The translations under genes and the position numbers were made by a program. A stretch of DNA of 64,000 nucleotides, taken from Gigaspora rosea (taxonomy: Eukaryota > Glomeromycota > Glomeromycetes > Diversisporales > Gigasporaceae). Positions 1 to 12,100 of the stretch are shown one piece after another. Within the stretch, counting starts at the first letter, position 1, and every line of letters begins with the position of its first letter. Under the pieces are notes generated by a model. That model ran no database searches, was not told the DNA's origin, and was given only the letters and a program-made list of their open reading frames with translations. The stretch is taken from the NCBI GenBank assembly GCA_003550325.1, contig QKWP01001226.1, positions 91,109 through 155,108 on the forward strand, given 5' to 3'.

Positions 1-110
1 ACTATTAAATATATAAAAAAAATATCTCTATAAAAGCACAATCTCTTTATAAGCACTTTTTTAAAAAAAGTATATATTACCAAATATGTGATTGTAAAGG
101 AGATTTACTG
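1..110. mobile_element. pogo/Tc1-like MITE end, truncated by window start
   Basis: The right end (about 83-110) reads inward as CAGTAAATCTCCTTTACAAT and is flanked by TA. It resembles the ends of the elements at 5806-9047 and 44934-45106 (CAGT..., CTCC, TATAATCAC-type repeats). A second related motif lies near 27-55. TA duplication and a CAGT start fit the Tc1/mariner-pogo group. The left end is outside the window. Confidence 0.45.
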
Positions 111-112
111 TA

Positions 113-1880
113 ATACTATTATAAAATTATTTAATAAATATTCAAACTTGGATGCTTTTCTGCTTTTCTCAATAACAAAAAGTAGAAAGAAATTTCTAGA
201 CAATTCAATTATTTTTTATATAATATTCAAAAAAATTTCTATTACAATACATCAAGGTATTAAAGATGAAAAGTATATTGATCATTTTTCATATGATTTT
301 TGTATTACTATTTTTTTTTGTTTTTTAACCAAGACCTTGCTCTTTTCTCATTTATTAAGTTGATAATTTATTACATGCAGAAGAGAAGTTAAAATAATAT
401 ATTACAACTTTATAAGAAAAAGAAACTCAGGCTTCATAGTGACCTTCTGCTACCAACAAACTTTACCCGAGGCCTAATTGTTAGCTGGACAAAGTTATTT
501 TATAATAACCTGTCAGACTTTATAATAAAAATTGTTAACATTAATAATCTTGTTCTGACTAACCGGCCCAGACCACAGTATGTTAAACGAAAGCAGTTAT
601 ATGGTCCAGACTGCTTGATATAGAACTTCTAGAATCTTCTTCCAGTGGTTTCCCTGTAAGTCTCGCACGTCCTTCTATGTTACTTGTTTCCAAGCCACTT
701 CAGACGATTGTATCCAATATAGTAGTGCCTTTCCTTTTTGGGAGCAGTAAACACTGCAGATCTTTTGAAGGGGGTACGCCAAATCGCACACTTTTTGAAA
801 ATTCTTTACGCACCAGCGACACCAAAAAAAGTTCACTTGTAACTATAGTAAAGACCATGGTTCTTCCTGTGTAGTCCAATATCTATCAGAGAGCCGCCAA
901 AGACTTCTCAATATGTGGTGAGTGATAAACTTTAAGCTTGTTAGCAGGTAGTCTATAAACTTTACCTCTAAACGACAAGTGCTGGTTTTGTGGTGAGTGA
1001 CAAACTCTAAGACTGTTAGCAGATACTCAGTTAACTGTATCCCTAAATAACAGCTGCTAGTTGCATGTTTTCTTGGTTTTTTTACTGTTTTTTTGAAACT
1101 ATTCTTCTGAAGTATTAGCATTTTGTTGGTACAAGTGATTGGCGGATAGAGTTACAGAAGATCTTGTATTACTATTTTTTTTAAATATGAAAAAATATTT
1201 TATTAAGAAACTGTTTTAAAAATTAATTAAAAGTTGTAAAATAGGATTTTTTAATTCTAATAGTAGTAAAATTATTAAATTTGTTTAGATATTTATCAAG
1301 ATACATATATTTAAATATTAGGTATTATTTTGTTATATAATAATTACAAAAATTATATATTGCACCTGTGGTGTTCAACGCCAGTAATATGAAATTTGCA
1401 TAATATACAAATCAAAATAAAAACAAAAAGTAAATTTTATTAACATTAGGATTAGAGTCTAAAATACAATAGAGGTATAAATTATATTAAAATTTTATAA
1501 GAAATTTTTTTGTTAGAGCCTTAAAGATAATTTCATAAACAAATTTTTGTGTTATAGTCATTTTTTTAAAAATATCTAAATAATTTGCATTACACCTAAT
1601 TTTTACATTATACTACATCTCATAATAAAACTTATAGTAGTGTTGAATACTAGTAGTATAATTTAACAATGCCAAATAATTATATAATATTTAATTAATA
1701 ATTTTGTATAATTCAGGAAATTTTAAGTTACTCTAGAAATTTTACAATATATACAAGTATACTTTTTTAAATATTTTATCTATTAAAATTTTTATTACTA
1801 TAAAAAATATAATTTAATTTATTTTATTTACTACAAAAATTTGATAAAGATTAATTGTAATAGTAAAAAGTTTTTTTTTC
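113..1880. other. intergenic; unclassified GC-richer block at 420-1150
   Basis: Positions 113-420 and 1150-1880 are AT-rich and show nothing recognisable. Between about 420 and 1150 the base composition is clearly less AT-rich than the surroundings, as in repeat copies that have not yet decayed. No coding frame with domain character is seen in it. It contains the 75-bp duplication listed separately. Confidence 0.4.
916..1065. repeat. 75-bp tandem duplication
   Basis: Two diverged copies start with TGGTGAGTGA at 916 and 991, giving a period of 75 bp. Both continue through AAAC, GTTAGCAG and CTAAA blocks in the same order. It lies inside the GC-richer unclassified block. Confidence 0.7.
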
Positions 1881-2840
1881 AAAATTCCCGCTCTGGGTAG
1901 ATGTGTTTATTTAATCAAGCCTGTGGATCAAGGGCATCTCTTTGGGCACCCGACATTTGTTACATGGATGAGGATACAACTAGCCACATGTACAACTTTT
2001 GGTTGTCTAATTTAAATAGTCCGCCCAAAGGTTCTACACTAGCTGCCATACCTGCAACCCAACTAGGGATTGCCTATTTAAACCCTCTGGTCCAAGCTCC
2101 TCCTGCCAATCCTACTTGTATCACCGGTACAGCCCCTCGATACATTAGTCAGTCGGGGCCAGTTCCAGATGCCAACAAACATCCCCTTAGGACTAATTTA
2201 TCCTCACGGCATACTTGGTAGAGCAGTCCCTGTTCCGCACAGGTATTACCTACACTTTGGTAACTTGTGTTACTTACTTCTGCCCTTGTAAGGTTCGCTT
2301 CAACCCTAGTACCCACCATCACCTTCCTACTGGTCCTTCCCTGATATCCCCAAACTTCCAATCCAGTTAGTACGGAAGGGTTGGTTTACTCAGCTTTAGG
2401 TGCTATAGTTTTCCTTCCCCTAGTACCTACTTCTGAAGCATAGGTCCTTTTCCTCTGGTGCGACTCCGGCGACCCAGGTTGGTGGACCTCCTCCTCTGAA
2501 GGTCTTGTGTCGTTCAGTTATCTGGCTCTGGTTTCCGGTATTCTAGTTCTGGTAGCACCGTCAAAGATCTTTGCTACCTCTTTACTCGGGACTTGCCAAA
2601 TGGGTTTTTGTTTCTCCGGTTCCTTGGATTTGTCTGTGTAATGATACACAACTTCGCCGAAAGCTCCCATTCAAGATGGTAACCAAGGACTATAGGTAAT
2701 GTACCCAACTGATCGATAAGAAATAGTTACCGGAACACAGGTCTATTTTTCCAAAACGTCGCCAATAGGATTTGAACTCTAGACCTGCCACTTGGTGTGA
2801 CAACTTATCAACTTCTTTAAGTTGCCATACTCTTAATAGT
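1881..2840 (-). mobile_element. unclassified GC-rich repeat with tRNA-like minus-strand end
   Basis: An island of clearly higher GC with sharp edges inside AT-rich DNA. Read on the minus strand, 2835-2765 contains a box-B-like AGTTCAAATCC preceded by a TGGCAACTTAAAG-type box A candidate, as in a tRNA-derived SINE head. A heavily AT-shifted relative lies at 11840-12100. The short open frames on either strand have no family character and I treat them as chance. The class is uncertain; about 950 bp is long for a SINE. Confidence 0.5.
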
Positions 2841-4047
2841 AAAAAGTTTTATTAATAGCATATTTTTATTTTTTATAAAAATTATATTGTGATACTAAAA
2901 TCATATGAAAAATAATTGATATACTCTACTCTTAAATATATATTCTACTATCAATTATTGTGACAGATCATAATGAAATCCAGATTAAAATGAAATAATA
3001 GTATAAAATCTCAAAAACTAAATTTTTTTAGGGTGCATTTTTTAGGGTTAGGGGTTTAGAGTTAGAGTTAGTTTTAAAAAAAATTATAATAAACAAGTAT
3101 TAATAGGTTTTAGAAAGCTAGCAGGTTAAGTATAGAATGTAGATTTCATTTAAATTATGATTTGCGACAATTATTAATAAAAACAATAAATAAAGTCTTT
3201 ATTAATAATTAATAATATAAATCAACAATTGGTATTAGCTTTGAAAAAAAAGAATAAAGAATAGTATTGAATACTATATCTTTAAAAAGTAGTATAATTG
3301 CCTCTGGTAAAAACAAAAAATAATTAATATTGTTTATTGAACAATAATTATTATTAATTTCTATACAAATGTGACTACTTTAAATTATAAAAAAAATTAT
3401 CTGGATACTATATTTCTATTACTTGGCAATATTTAAATTTGCTGATCCTTATGTTCTTTTATTTGATCTCAAATATTTTGGGATCCACTAAGCCGATTTT
3501 AATGATTTAACTACCATTAAAATCAAAAAGATGAGCTCTACAACTTTTAATTAAAAGCCAAAGAAGATTTACTTATTAGTTTTTAGAGTTAGGGTTAGGT
3601 TAGTAGATTTATCTAAAATAGAAAATCTTGTGTAACTATTGTAAAAATAGCAAAATATTATCTGTTATAGTGGAAATAGCAATTCTCTAAGTTTAATATA
3701 ACAGACATGACAAATAAGAATTAATTCATAATCCATATACCAAACAGTAAAAATATATAGTAATATCTAGAAAAAATTATTATTATTATTTTTTTTTTTA
3801 ATTCGGCATTCATGCCAATACTTTATTAGAGATTGTATTATCTTAACATAATAACAAAATTATATAAAAAGAAAAACTATTTTTCTATAACCTAAATTAC
3901 AAATATTAGCTCACTTAGTTATTCAGAGAATACTTATGTGTGACCTGCTATAGTGAGATTTTTCTCGTACTATACAGCTTTGTTCTAAGTTGTATAATAC
4001 TTTACAGAATGGTTCTCACAGCCTATCATAACTACCAACTATATTTT
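2841..4047. other. AT-rich spacer with a half foldback element
   Basis: No gene is seen. Positions 3440-3760 hold a partial foldback relative: the minus strand at 3560-3475 carries the TTGTAGAGCTC ... GGTAGTTAAATCATTAAAAT core shared with the elements at 14.2, 16.3 and 27.1 kb. Positions 3716-3760 match the outer end of the 27132-27678 element (CCATATACCAAACAG). Short TTAGGG-like words at 3028-3075 and 3588-3600 are not telomeric arrays. Confidence 0.5.
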
Positions 4048-5770
4048 TCACCAACTAGCTCGCTCACCACTATTGATCCAACGAGCTACCTCTTCTCTAA
4101 CTACCGTCCAAACTTCAATTTCCACGACTTCTTTTTCCTGTTTCTTCTCTTTTTCTATGCTCTGTGCTTTTTGTAGCAACTTTTTTTTTCCTTTCTTGTT
4201 TTCTTTCTTGCTTCTTTTCTTTCTCTTCTGCCTTTTACTACGTTTCTCCTTTACTATAATATTTAACTCCTCCTTCCACTCTTTTATTAGCTTACATCTT
4301 GGGATCCGTACTCTCCTATATATAAACTCTATCCATTTTTTTCATAAAGTAACCAAGAAGCTTACGGTTTGTTTGTTTGACTCGAAAAGTGGTCTCAATT
4401 CTTCATAGTCTTCTATTGTTATTAGGCCTCTTATCCAACGCTCTTTTCTTCTTAGCTCATCCTCTGTACTACCCTTTCCTAAACTTACTAGAACCTCTTC
4501 TATTTTTCTTTCTATTTCTTCTATGTTTTCTGACTTTTGTAGGCTTGATTTTACTGCACATTCTTCAAGGTTTCTAAGTAGGTTTATCGATACTTTGCAG
4601 CTTACGAGGTGCTCTACTGTTTCGTTCTTCTCTTTGCAGACTATACAGGTAATACAGTGATATACGTCGGGTTTTCTTTTGTTTAAAGCCACTAGGACTG
4701 GTAGCAGGTTGTTAATACACTTAAGTTCAAAGAGCTGTAGTGTGTTTTCTTCCGTTGTGTAGTTTTGTACCCTTGTACTACTTTCAGTAATTTTGTAGAA
4801 GGTTGGCCAATGTTGGAGCTTGGTGCATTCTTGATGAGTTATATTGTTCTTTGCGTGTGTAAAGGTCCATTCTGCTTTGTTAATCAATCTTGTAAGCATT
4901 TTAACAAAGGAGCAAATTGGTTTTTCGATTGGCTCCTTATTCTATTTACACCTTATCTTGACTTCTTTCACACTATCTGCACTTAGTACAAAGTGCTTTT
5001 GACTATTAGCTCCTTCCTTGGCTTTTCTATTAGCTACTTCATTAAAGATTTCTCCTGAGTGACCTTTAACTTTAACCCAGTGAACTTTAAGTTTCTTCAT
5101 TTTTATTAGGCTGACTACCGATGCCACTAAACCAACATTTTTAATCTTTATCCATTTTCTTGTGCTTTCCGTTTTGAGACCTTTTTGGATTGCTAATGTT
5201 GCTACCTTGCTGTCCATTCTAATTTCTATGCTTTTTTCATTTGGCATTATTAACAGAGCAACTAAAATTGCAACAAGTTCAGCCTGTGTTGAAGAAAACC
5301 ACTTTTCAGTTAAAAGCCATCTGTCTAATACATTGACCCTCCTTGTTTACCTAAACAATTCTGCAACTCATTTTTATCAAATTTCCCACCTTCTCTGTTC
5401 CGAGTGAGCCATCAGTATAATATACTATATTGTTTAGGTTAAAATTCTGTTTCAAAATTCCTTCTAACCAATATCTTATTTCCACATTTCTGACAATCCT
5501 ATCTATACAGCATTTTTCCTAGCTCTTACATTTTACTGAAATCTCTTCTCTACTCTTTATTGCTTGAATCTCTCTTATCGGAGCGTTTTCCTTACTTTTC
5601 CTTTCCGTAAAACCATTTTCTAGAATTTGTACCTTAAATAATGATTGAACACTTTGTAACGTTTTCTTAACCATATTTGTAATATTACCTAAAATTAGTA
5701 ATATTACTGAGTTACTATCTGGTTTTAAAATGGTGTACTTTTCATTTTCTGTTTCTATATCCACTTCCAT
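4048..5770 (-). pseudogene. RNase H / zinc-knuckle retroelement protein, broken
   Basis: Reading leftward, about 5420-4940 encodes an RNase H type-1 fold. YTDGS supplies the first Asp, AELVAI the Glu, MDSKVAT the second Asp and KGHSG the His. The last catalytic Asp is replaced by Asn in NEVANRKAKEG. Frame changes and stops occur between YTDGS and AELVAI. Downstream (4900-4342) comes a CITCIVC...H...C zinc-binding motif and a charged coiled region. After one frame change near 4350, a very basic open frame runs from about 4340 to a TGA at 4048-4050. The piece at 5770-5519 (MEVDIETENEKY...) is the probable N-terminal part. No reverse transcriptase is visible. This resembles RNase H-containing proteins left by non-LTR retrotransposons, which are common in Rhizophagus-like genomes. 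It ends close to the pogo-like element at 5806, which may have truncated it. Confidence 0.75.
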
Positions 5771-6064
5771 ATATTTTTCTATTAGAAAAAATTAATTATT
5801 GTTTATAGTCATCACCCTCTATAGTCACCTCCTCTATAATCACAAAATCAATATAATCACATTTTTATTTTTACCAACCTTTTTTATATTATTTATACCC
5901 CTATATAGGCACAATTGTCTTATAGTCACTATCACATTGTTTAATTAACCAACTATATAATATCTATATAAATTTACCCTCTATAAAATCACAGCAATAA
6001 AACCCGAAAGCCCGAAACTATACCAAATTTTGAAACTCTGTCTTATACTTAATATAAAATAACA

Positions 6065-6480
6065 ACCTAGTGCAATGTCACTCCCCAACAACCTATTCGC
6101 CAATAATTACTTCCCGACACCAACATATCCATTTCCTAGCAACTACTATTTCTTGGGCAAAACCGTTTCTTATACATACTTCTCCCAATAAACTACTTCC
6201 TCATATCCCCAATACAACAACTATTTACCTGGCAATCGACTATTACCACATTCTAAACAACCTCTCTCTAACAACCATTTCTTTTTATCACTTTTTTGAC
6301 TATTACACATCTCTGACAACCTCTCTTTCTTCGACGACAACCTTTTCCCAACAACCTTCCTTTTCCCAACAACCTCCCTTTTCCTAACAACCTCCCTTTT
6401 CCTGACAACGGACAACTACTTTATCCAAATACCGTCTACCGCTTCACCAAAACAAACAATTACCTGACAGCACACTTTCA
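6065..6480. repeat. CAACAACCTCCCTTTTCC-type low-complexity block
   Basis: A pyrimidine/A-rich stretch built from imperfect copies of ACAACCT and CCTTTTCC, clearest at 6330-6410. The open frame across it is Thr/Ser/Pro-rich and repetitive, so I do not call it a gene. Its complement-like partner is at 7060-7610, consistent with the two subterminal arms of one element. Confidence 0.5.
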
Positions 6481-7059
6481 ACCTTTCCTATTGCTATTCC
6501 GATTTATATTAATAAAAATGGTATAATAAATGATTTATTAAAATAAAATTTAAATAAATTATTAATTAATAAAAAAACATTGATAAATAAAATTTTGCCA
6601 GCAAATCAAATTTTAAGATCACGTGTAATGTAAAGTTTTGACTCAAAATTTACGTTATTAATTTTACATTATATGTAATCTTAAAGTTTGATTGGCCGGA
6701 GGAATTTTTTGTTTAATATTTAATGTTTTTTTTAATTTAAAGTTTTTAATTTAAAGTTTCATTTTTTAGTTTAGTTTTTTTTAATTTAATGCTTTTTTTT
6801 TAAATAGTTTATTTTTTTAAATTAATTTTATTATTATTTTTTTTAACTTATATTTATTTGATTTTTTAATTTTCTTTTTTTAATAAACAATTTTTTTTAA
6901 CTTAACGATGTTTTTGTAAATATATATTAATTTAAAATATTTTTTTAATATTTTTTAACTTAAACGGTATTTTTTTTTATAAATTAGATATTTTTAATTT
7001 AATTTTTTTTATTATTTATTTATTTTTTTTATTAATATTTAAATATTTCGGGAAAACTA

Positions 7060-7610
7060 GTAGTGTGTTTTGAAAAGTTGTGTTAGGAAAGTGGTAGTGT
7101 CGATATCGGGGAAGGGTGGTATAAGGGAAGGGTGATGTTGGGAAAAGGGTATTAGAGAAGGCTGGTGACAAGAAAAAATGGCATTAGAAAGAGTGGTGTC
7201 AGAAAAGGGCGTATCAAAAGTATGGTGTTTAGAAAGAGTTGTGTCAGGTAAGGGTGATGCTAGAAAGAGTGGTATTGGGGAAAAATGAGTAGTGTCAGGA
7301 AGGGTGATGTTAAGCAAAGATGGTGTCAGGGAAAAATGGTACTTGGAAAGAGTGGTGTTGGGAAGGGTGTAGTGATGTGCCATTTATCTGATACCTGAAA
7401 AATTTTAGTGTACAGTACGTACTGTACGTATAGTTCTTTTTTGGCATCTGATTGACTGGAACAAGCGATCGGCAAAAATTTTAGCATACAGTACAGTACG
7501 TGTAGTACTGTATGTGGCACATCACTAAAAGGGTGGTGTTGGAAAAGGATTGTCAGATAGGTAGTTGTGTTGAGGAAGGGATTGTTGGGAGTTGAAGAGG
7601 GGATTGTTGG
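7060..7610. repeat. GGGAAGGGTGGTGTTGG-type low-complexity block
   Basis: Imperfect repeats of GGTGGTGTTGGGAA and GGTGATGTTGG cover this block. They are reverse-complement in character to 6065-6480. The two blocks probably formed inverted subterminal arrays of one transposon. The array is interrupted by the MITE at 7370-7527. Confidence 0.5.
7370..7527. mobile_element. hAT-like MITE, 158 bp
   Basis: Perfect 13-bp terminal inverted repeats TAGTGATGTGCCA / TGGCACATCACTA. The flanking octamers GAAGGGTG (7362-7369) and AAAGGGTG (7528-7535) differ at one base. The interior contains palindromic runs of GTACAGTACGTACTGTAC type. No coding capacity. Confidence 0.75.
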
Positions 7611-9047
7611 CACATAATCACCCCAAACGTGTTAATTAAATTAAAGCAAGTAAAATCCTTAATTTAATATTGTATTTTATTCTTGCTTTGGCGAATTATG
7701 AATTCAAAATATCGATGAACCCTGAAATCAGTAACTTGTGATATTAATTTGTGCAAACTAACATAGCCCGAATTACTATATGTACTGTTAACAAGAAAGT
7801 TCTGTAATAGGATTTTTTACAATAAATTATGATAGAAATTGTAATAATTCTAATGTGAACTAATTTAACTTTAACTGTTTATTGTTATGCTGAGATAGAA
7901 CTAACTTACTAATTTAATTTTTAAATAAAAACTAAATAAAATAAGTGGCGCATAAATGCTACTTAATGCAAAACCCCTATATAGTCACTTTTTATATTTT
8001 GTAATATAATTGTAACTATATAGAGGTTACCTCTATATTAGTCACACCTCTTTACAATCACAGTTTTTTGTATCCCGTGGGTGTGACTATAGATGCTGTA
8101 ATGCTTAACAGTAATGCCATAATGGCATAATTTCGAAATAATGTAATTCCATAATGTAATAATATAATACAACGGTACAACAAACATGTGATTATTGGCA
8201 CAGCAATGTTATTAACGACCTTAAACAACTTACTTAAAATTATGAAACGAGAATTTTCCAGATTTGCTTCTGTTGTTTGATTATCTAATTGAGCTACGAA
8301 TTTAAAAGTATTTTGTAAAATAGTCCTAAGTTCAAGAACAATGCAAGTGCAGGTGCAAGAACAAATACAAGTGCAAGTGCAAGAATAAGAACAATTGCTC
8401 CGCAATAAACAAAAAAAACAAATATATTACCAAATACTAAAAAAAATTGACATAAAGTCAACAGATCGAAAAGATGCTAAGCATAGTGATGTGCATCATT
8501 GAACTATCAACAGGAACAAGTCCGGTTCGGATAATCAAAGAAAGTGAGTATGATTTGAATGACTTTCCACAAACAGTAATCACTAACTTATAAAGGCGAC
8601 AATGAGAATGAAGATAAATCTGTGCGACAGACCACAATTCATGACCCAACCCTTCTTCCCAAAGGAATCTCATAAATAACTGCGATTATCAATATCAACA
8701 TGTTCATATTGACGGCCAGCCTGAATTATGCAGGCAGGTAGATTAGTGCTAAGTCGATTGGGAATATGAAATTTAAAATTGAGAAGTATTTTTAATCAAT
8801 TGTGTGTATTATCGGAAATTTATATTGTAAGTTTTTACTGTTTTATAACTTAAATGTAGATGTGATAGTATGGAAGGAATTTTACTATTAAAAAGCATTA
8901 ATAAATATAAAAATATGTGTGATAGTGATTATAAGCATTTGTGACTATATAGAAGGGATTTTAATAATAAAAAAACCGTAACCAAAAACCATGTGATTGT
9001 ATGGAGTTTGTGATTATATGGGAGGTGACTGTAGGGAGGGACGACTG

Positions 9048-11448
9048 TACTTTTAGCATTTAATTTATTTTTTTAACCTTCTGGCTTATTACTATCAGAA
9101 TGCTAGTTGGCACACTTTTTATTTCATTTTTGTATCAGTTATGAGGACCTAGAGGACCCCTTATATTTTTAGTTACATAAACAATTTTTTAATTTATCTA
9201 AACAATCTATAGACTATCTGTACCTCTCTAATTCCATATTTAGTTTTACTAAATTGTCCTATTCTTACCAAGCTCGTCTAGCAGTATTTATCAGCTTCTG
9301 ATTCAATTCAATTTTTCTAAAAATTTTTATCCTAGAAGGGCAAGATTACTCTACTTTTCATCCAACTCTTCATGGAAGACCTTAATATAATTGGCTCCTA
9401 TGGTGGTCCATACTGTATCCTAATCAGTGTTTATGGTATTTCATCAGTTATCCTTTCATTTTGAGTAGAGACAGGTTCTTCTAAGTCCAGATCCTGCAAT
9501 CCTTTTCTTTATTAGTTGGTATGATATATTTTCATAACTGGATTATATTCAGATAACCTAATTATAACTAAAGGTTTTAATTGGAACTGTCCTAAATTTC
9601 TTTCAACTGGAATTTTACTGAAAATGTTCAACCTTTTATTTTGATCAGATTTCTACTGGAGGTGTTCTTTTTTTGCTAAATTTATACTATATATGCTTTT
9701 AATATAGCTAAGCCATCAAACATAGTTCTAGCATCCTAGTTTAGCTTATCTATCTTGTGATCTTGAATAGTTAATTTTGTTCTCCAGTAGGGCTAGAACT
9801 GGCAACCTTATATTTGGAACGGTTAATATTTGAAAGTGCAACACTATGCTATCGATCCACAGGACTTATTATTTAATTTAAATGTAATAGTATAACTAAA
9901 GGTTTTATACTAGCTATTATATTAGCAACTCAACTATAAAACTTGTCTATTTAGACTTTTTATTTTTTGCTCTATTTACCTATTTTTATTTTTTTATTTT
10001 TTTTTTTTACTCTTTGACACGTCTTGCCGATATTTTATTAAAACTAGTATTGAGTACTATTTATAGCCTGTTACTTAAAACTAAAATTCGCCATCATGCA
10101 GTTACTTTGAGAGCACCTACATGCGACCGGTTGCACTACCTTACGGATAAATTAGATATAAACTTTGTCAGCCCATGTCAAAGAGCAACAGAGAATTTCT
10201 CTTAAAATTCCTCCCACTTAGTATCAATGGTAGGGATAAACTCAACCATTCAGGAAAAACAAATAAAATGAGAAACAAAAGGAGATAAAAAAAGGAGAAA
10301 GTAACTACAAGACCTAGACGAAAAACCAAAACTAACAAAAATAATAAAATGAAAGATGAGAGAAACGAAGAAAAACTCTATGCTAATGACATAAACTAAC
10401 AAAAGAAATATAAAAAGCCACAAAGGGCAAAAGAAAAGTAGATAAAAATTATATAATACTGCACGAGACCATATCCGCTAACATATTATATGTACGTCAA
10501 AAGAAAATAAAAGAAAAAAAGAAAAAACTACGCCTAAAAGTAACTTCTAGAAGAAAAGAAATTTTTTCCTTCCAGATCGTTCTCACGTGTCATTTATTGT
10601 TTATTTCACAGGCATTGAAACTTGCTCGTGACCGGGCTCCGATTTGGTAGGCGCATTTTTAAATTGGAAAGAGTAAACATTGGCGATCTTTTGGAGGAGG
10701 TAAGCTGGATTTCCCACTTTTTGGCGAAAATTTCAAAAAAACCAAGGAGAAATACCAAGGGTACCAAAACTTATAAAGGGCGTAAGTTTTACATTTTGTA
10801 AAATAGTATTGATAACCAAAAGTATGTTTCTGTCTAAACTTCCACATCTTTTGACAAAAAACTCCAGGGTTTTAGCCCTACTACATTTTTCATAGCAATG
10901 AAATCTTCCGCCCGGAGAACCAAACCTACAAGGAGAAATCTTTTTCAGCTCTATTTTAATCATCTCATATACAATCTTAAGTCCTGTATTCAAGCTGCTT
11001 CTAGATAAAGTTTTTGTTATGTATAAAAATACTAACTACAAAATTTTTATAGATCAGCGTTTATGAAAAGTTTTGGTCCAGAGAATTGTCAGGTTACCTA
11101 TTTTTATTGGTTACTAAAATATTAACTTTTTATATCTTTAGAATTCTATTCAGTACAAGTACAGCCTAGCTTATTTTTAATACAAAACTTGCTAGAATAT
11201 TTATATATTAGCCAAATTTTAGTAATTTGTACTATATTTTTAATTAATATTTGTAATTAGAGATACTCTTGAACTACTATTATTATTTTTACTTTTGTAA
11301 GATTTATTTTATTTCTAATACCTGCTTTTATTTTTTTGGTTTTTATACTTTTCTTTCAAACTACCAAACTAGTTAGCTCAAATAACTGATTTATTTTAGT
11401 ATTAGATGTATTATAATTCTTTTTTTTTTGGTTTCTAATTCTATAATA
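9048..11448. other. intergenic; unclassified repeat debris
   Basis: No supported gene. Positions 9785-9870 (minus strand) hold an AGTTCTAGCCC box-B-like word preceded by TGGATCGATAGC, possibly another tRNA-derived repeat end. Positions 10205-10560 are A/purine-rich. Positions 10560-11000 have higher GC, with short minus-strand frames (10659-10847, 10733-10993) that show no family features. I could not classify this block. Confidence 0.35.
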
Positions 11449-11450
11449 TA

Positions 11451-11835
11451 CAGTAAAATTCATCTAAAACCATTACCTTTTAATTATAAAAATTTTTAAA
11501 TTGTTATAGCTTTTTAAAAACAAAAGATATTTAAACAATCTTTTGATAATTTAATAGATTATTGTTTAAATTATTAAACTATTAATAAAATTTTTAAATA
11601 TCTTTATTTTTAACCCATTATATTAATTAAAATTTATATATGATTTAAAAATTTTGGCATTTATATATAAAACACATAACAAAATTTGAATTTATTAACA
11701 AAAATTTAAATGTTATTAATTAATTATAAAATTGTATTAAGTTTGTTTGCATTTTTATTGGATAATTAGATTACATTGCAGCTAAAAAATTGGCATCTAT
11801 ATATAAAATATGTTGGCTTTAGATGAATTCCACTG
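11451..11835. mobile_element. pogo-like MITE, 385 bp
   Basis: Terminal repeats CAGTAAAATTCATCTAAAAC and, inverted at the right, CAGTGGAATTCATCTAAAGC; 18 of 20 bases agree. Both ends are flanked by TA (11449-11450 and 11836-11837). The AT-rich interior contains further imperfect inverted repeats (for example around 11520-11610) and no open frame. A TA duplication with a CAGTGGAATTC-type end is typical of pogo/Fot1-group MITEs. Confidence 0.75.
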
Positions 11836-11839
11836 TAGT

Positions 11840-12100
11840 TTTTTTTAGTATAGCTTTTGATGACCAAATTGGTAAATCTTTTTTTTTGGAATTTTGTTGT
11901 TTAGCTTTTTACTTTTTGATTTTTAAAGTTTTAGTTTATTAATACTATCAAATATCTTCACAACTTGTTTATTTTAGTTTTTGCCAAACGGGTTAGAATT
12001 TTTTAGTTTCTTGAATTTGCTTATGTAATAATATATAACTGCATTTAAAAGTTCTTATTTTAGATAGTAATACCAAAATTAGAAGTTAGCTAAAGCAAAA
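11840..12100 (-). repeat. AT-shifted decayed copy of the 1881-2840 repeat
   Basis: Segment 11850-12075 aligns by eye with 2465-2695. Anchors are GCCAAAC/GCCAAAT, then TTTCTTGAATTTG against TTCCTTGGATTTG, then ATGTAATAATATATAACT against GTGTAATGATACACAACT. Nearly all differences are C to T or G to A relative to the GC-rich copy. Confidence 0.65.

Larger units (their letters stand above)
5806..9047. mobile_element. pogo-like element or composite, degenerate
   Basis: The left end (from 5806: AGTCATCACCCTCTATAGTC, then ACCTCCTCTATAATCAC) and the right end (reverse complement from 9047: CAGTCGTCCCTCCCTACAGT, then CACCTCCCATATAATCAC) are inverted copies. Each is flanked by TA. Similar TATAGTCAC/TATAATCAC blocks also occur inside (5895-5940, 7975-8095, 8910-8960), so two or more elements may be joined. 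No transposase frame is recognisable. The interior includes the low-complexity blocks and the hAT-like MITE listed separately. Confidence 0.55.

Noticed and set aside
1901..2361. Overlapping open frames on both strands in the GC-rich island
   Set aside because: No domain character. The island looks like a non-coding repeat with a tRNA-like end and a decayed relative at 11.8-12.1 kb.
3028..3075. TTAGGG-like words suggesting a telomere
   Set aside because: Only a few degenerate copies, also at 3588-3600 and inside the MITE at 13374-13395. No array is present and the position is internal.
8058..8673. Minus-strand frames at 8058-8405 and 8458-8673
   Set aside because: The first includes a Cys/Thr run from a GTGCAA microsatellite. 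Neither shows family features, and both lie inside pogo-like debris.
10014..10205. 63-codon plus-strand frame
   Set aside because: No start context, domain or repeat support. It is probably chance in a less AT-rich patch.
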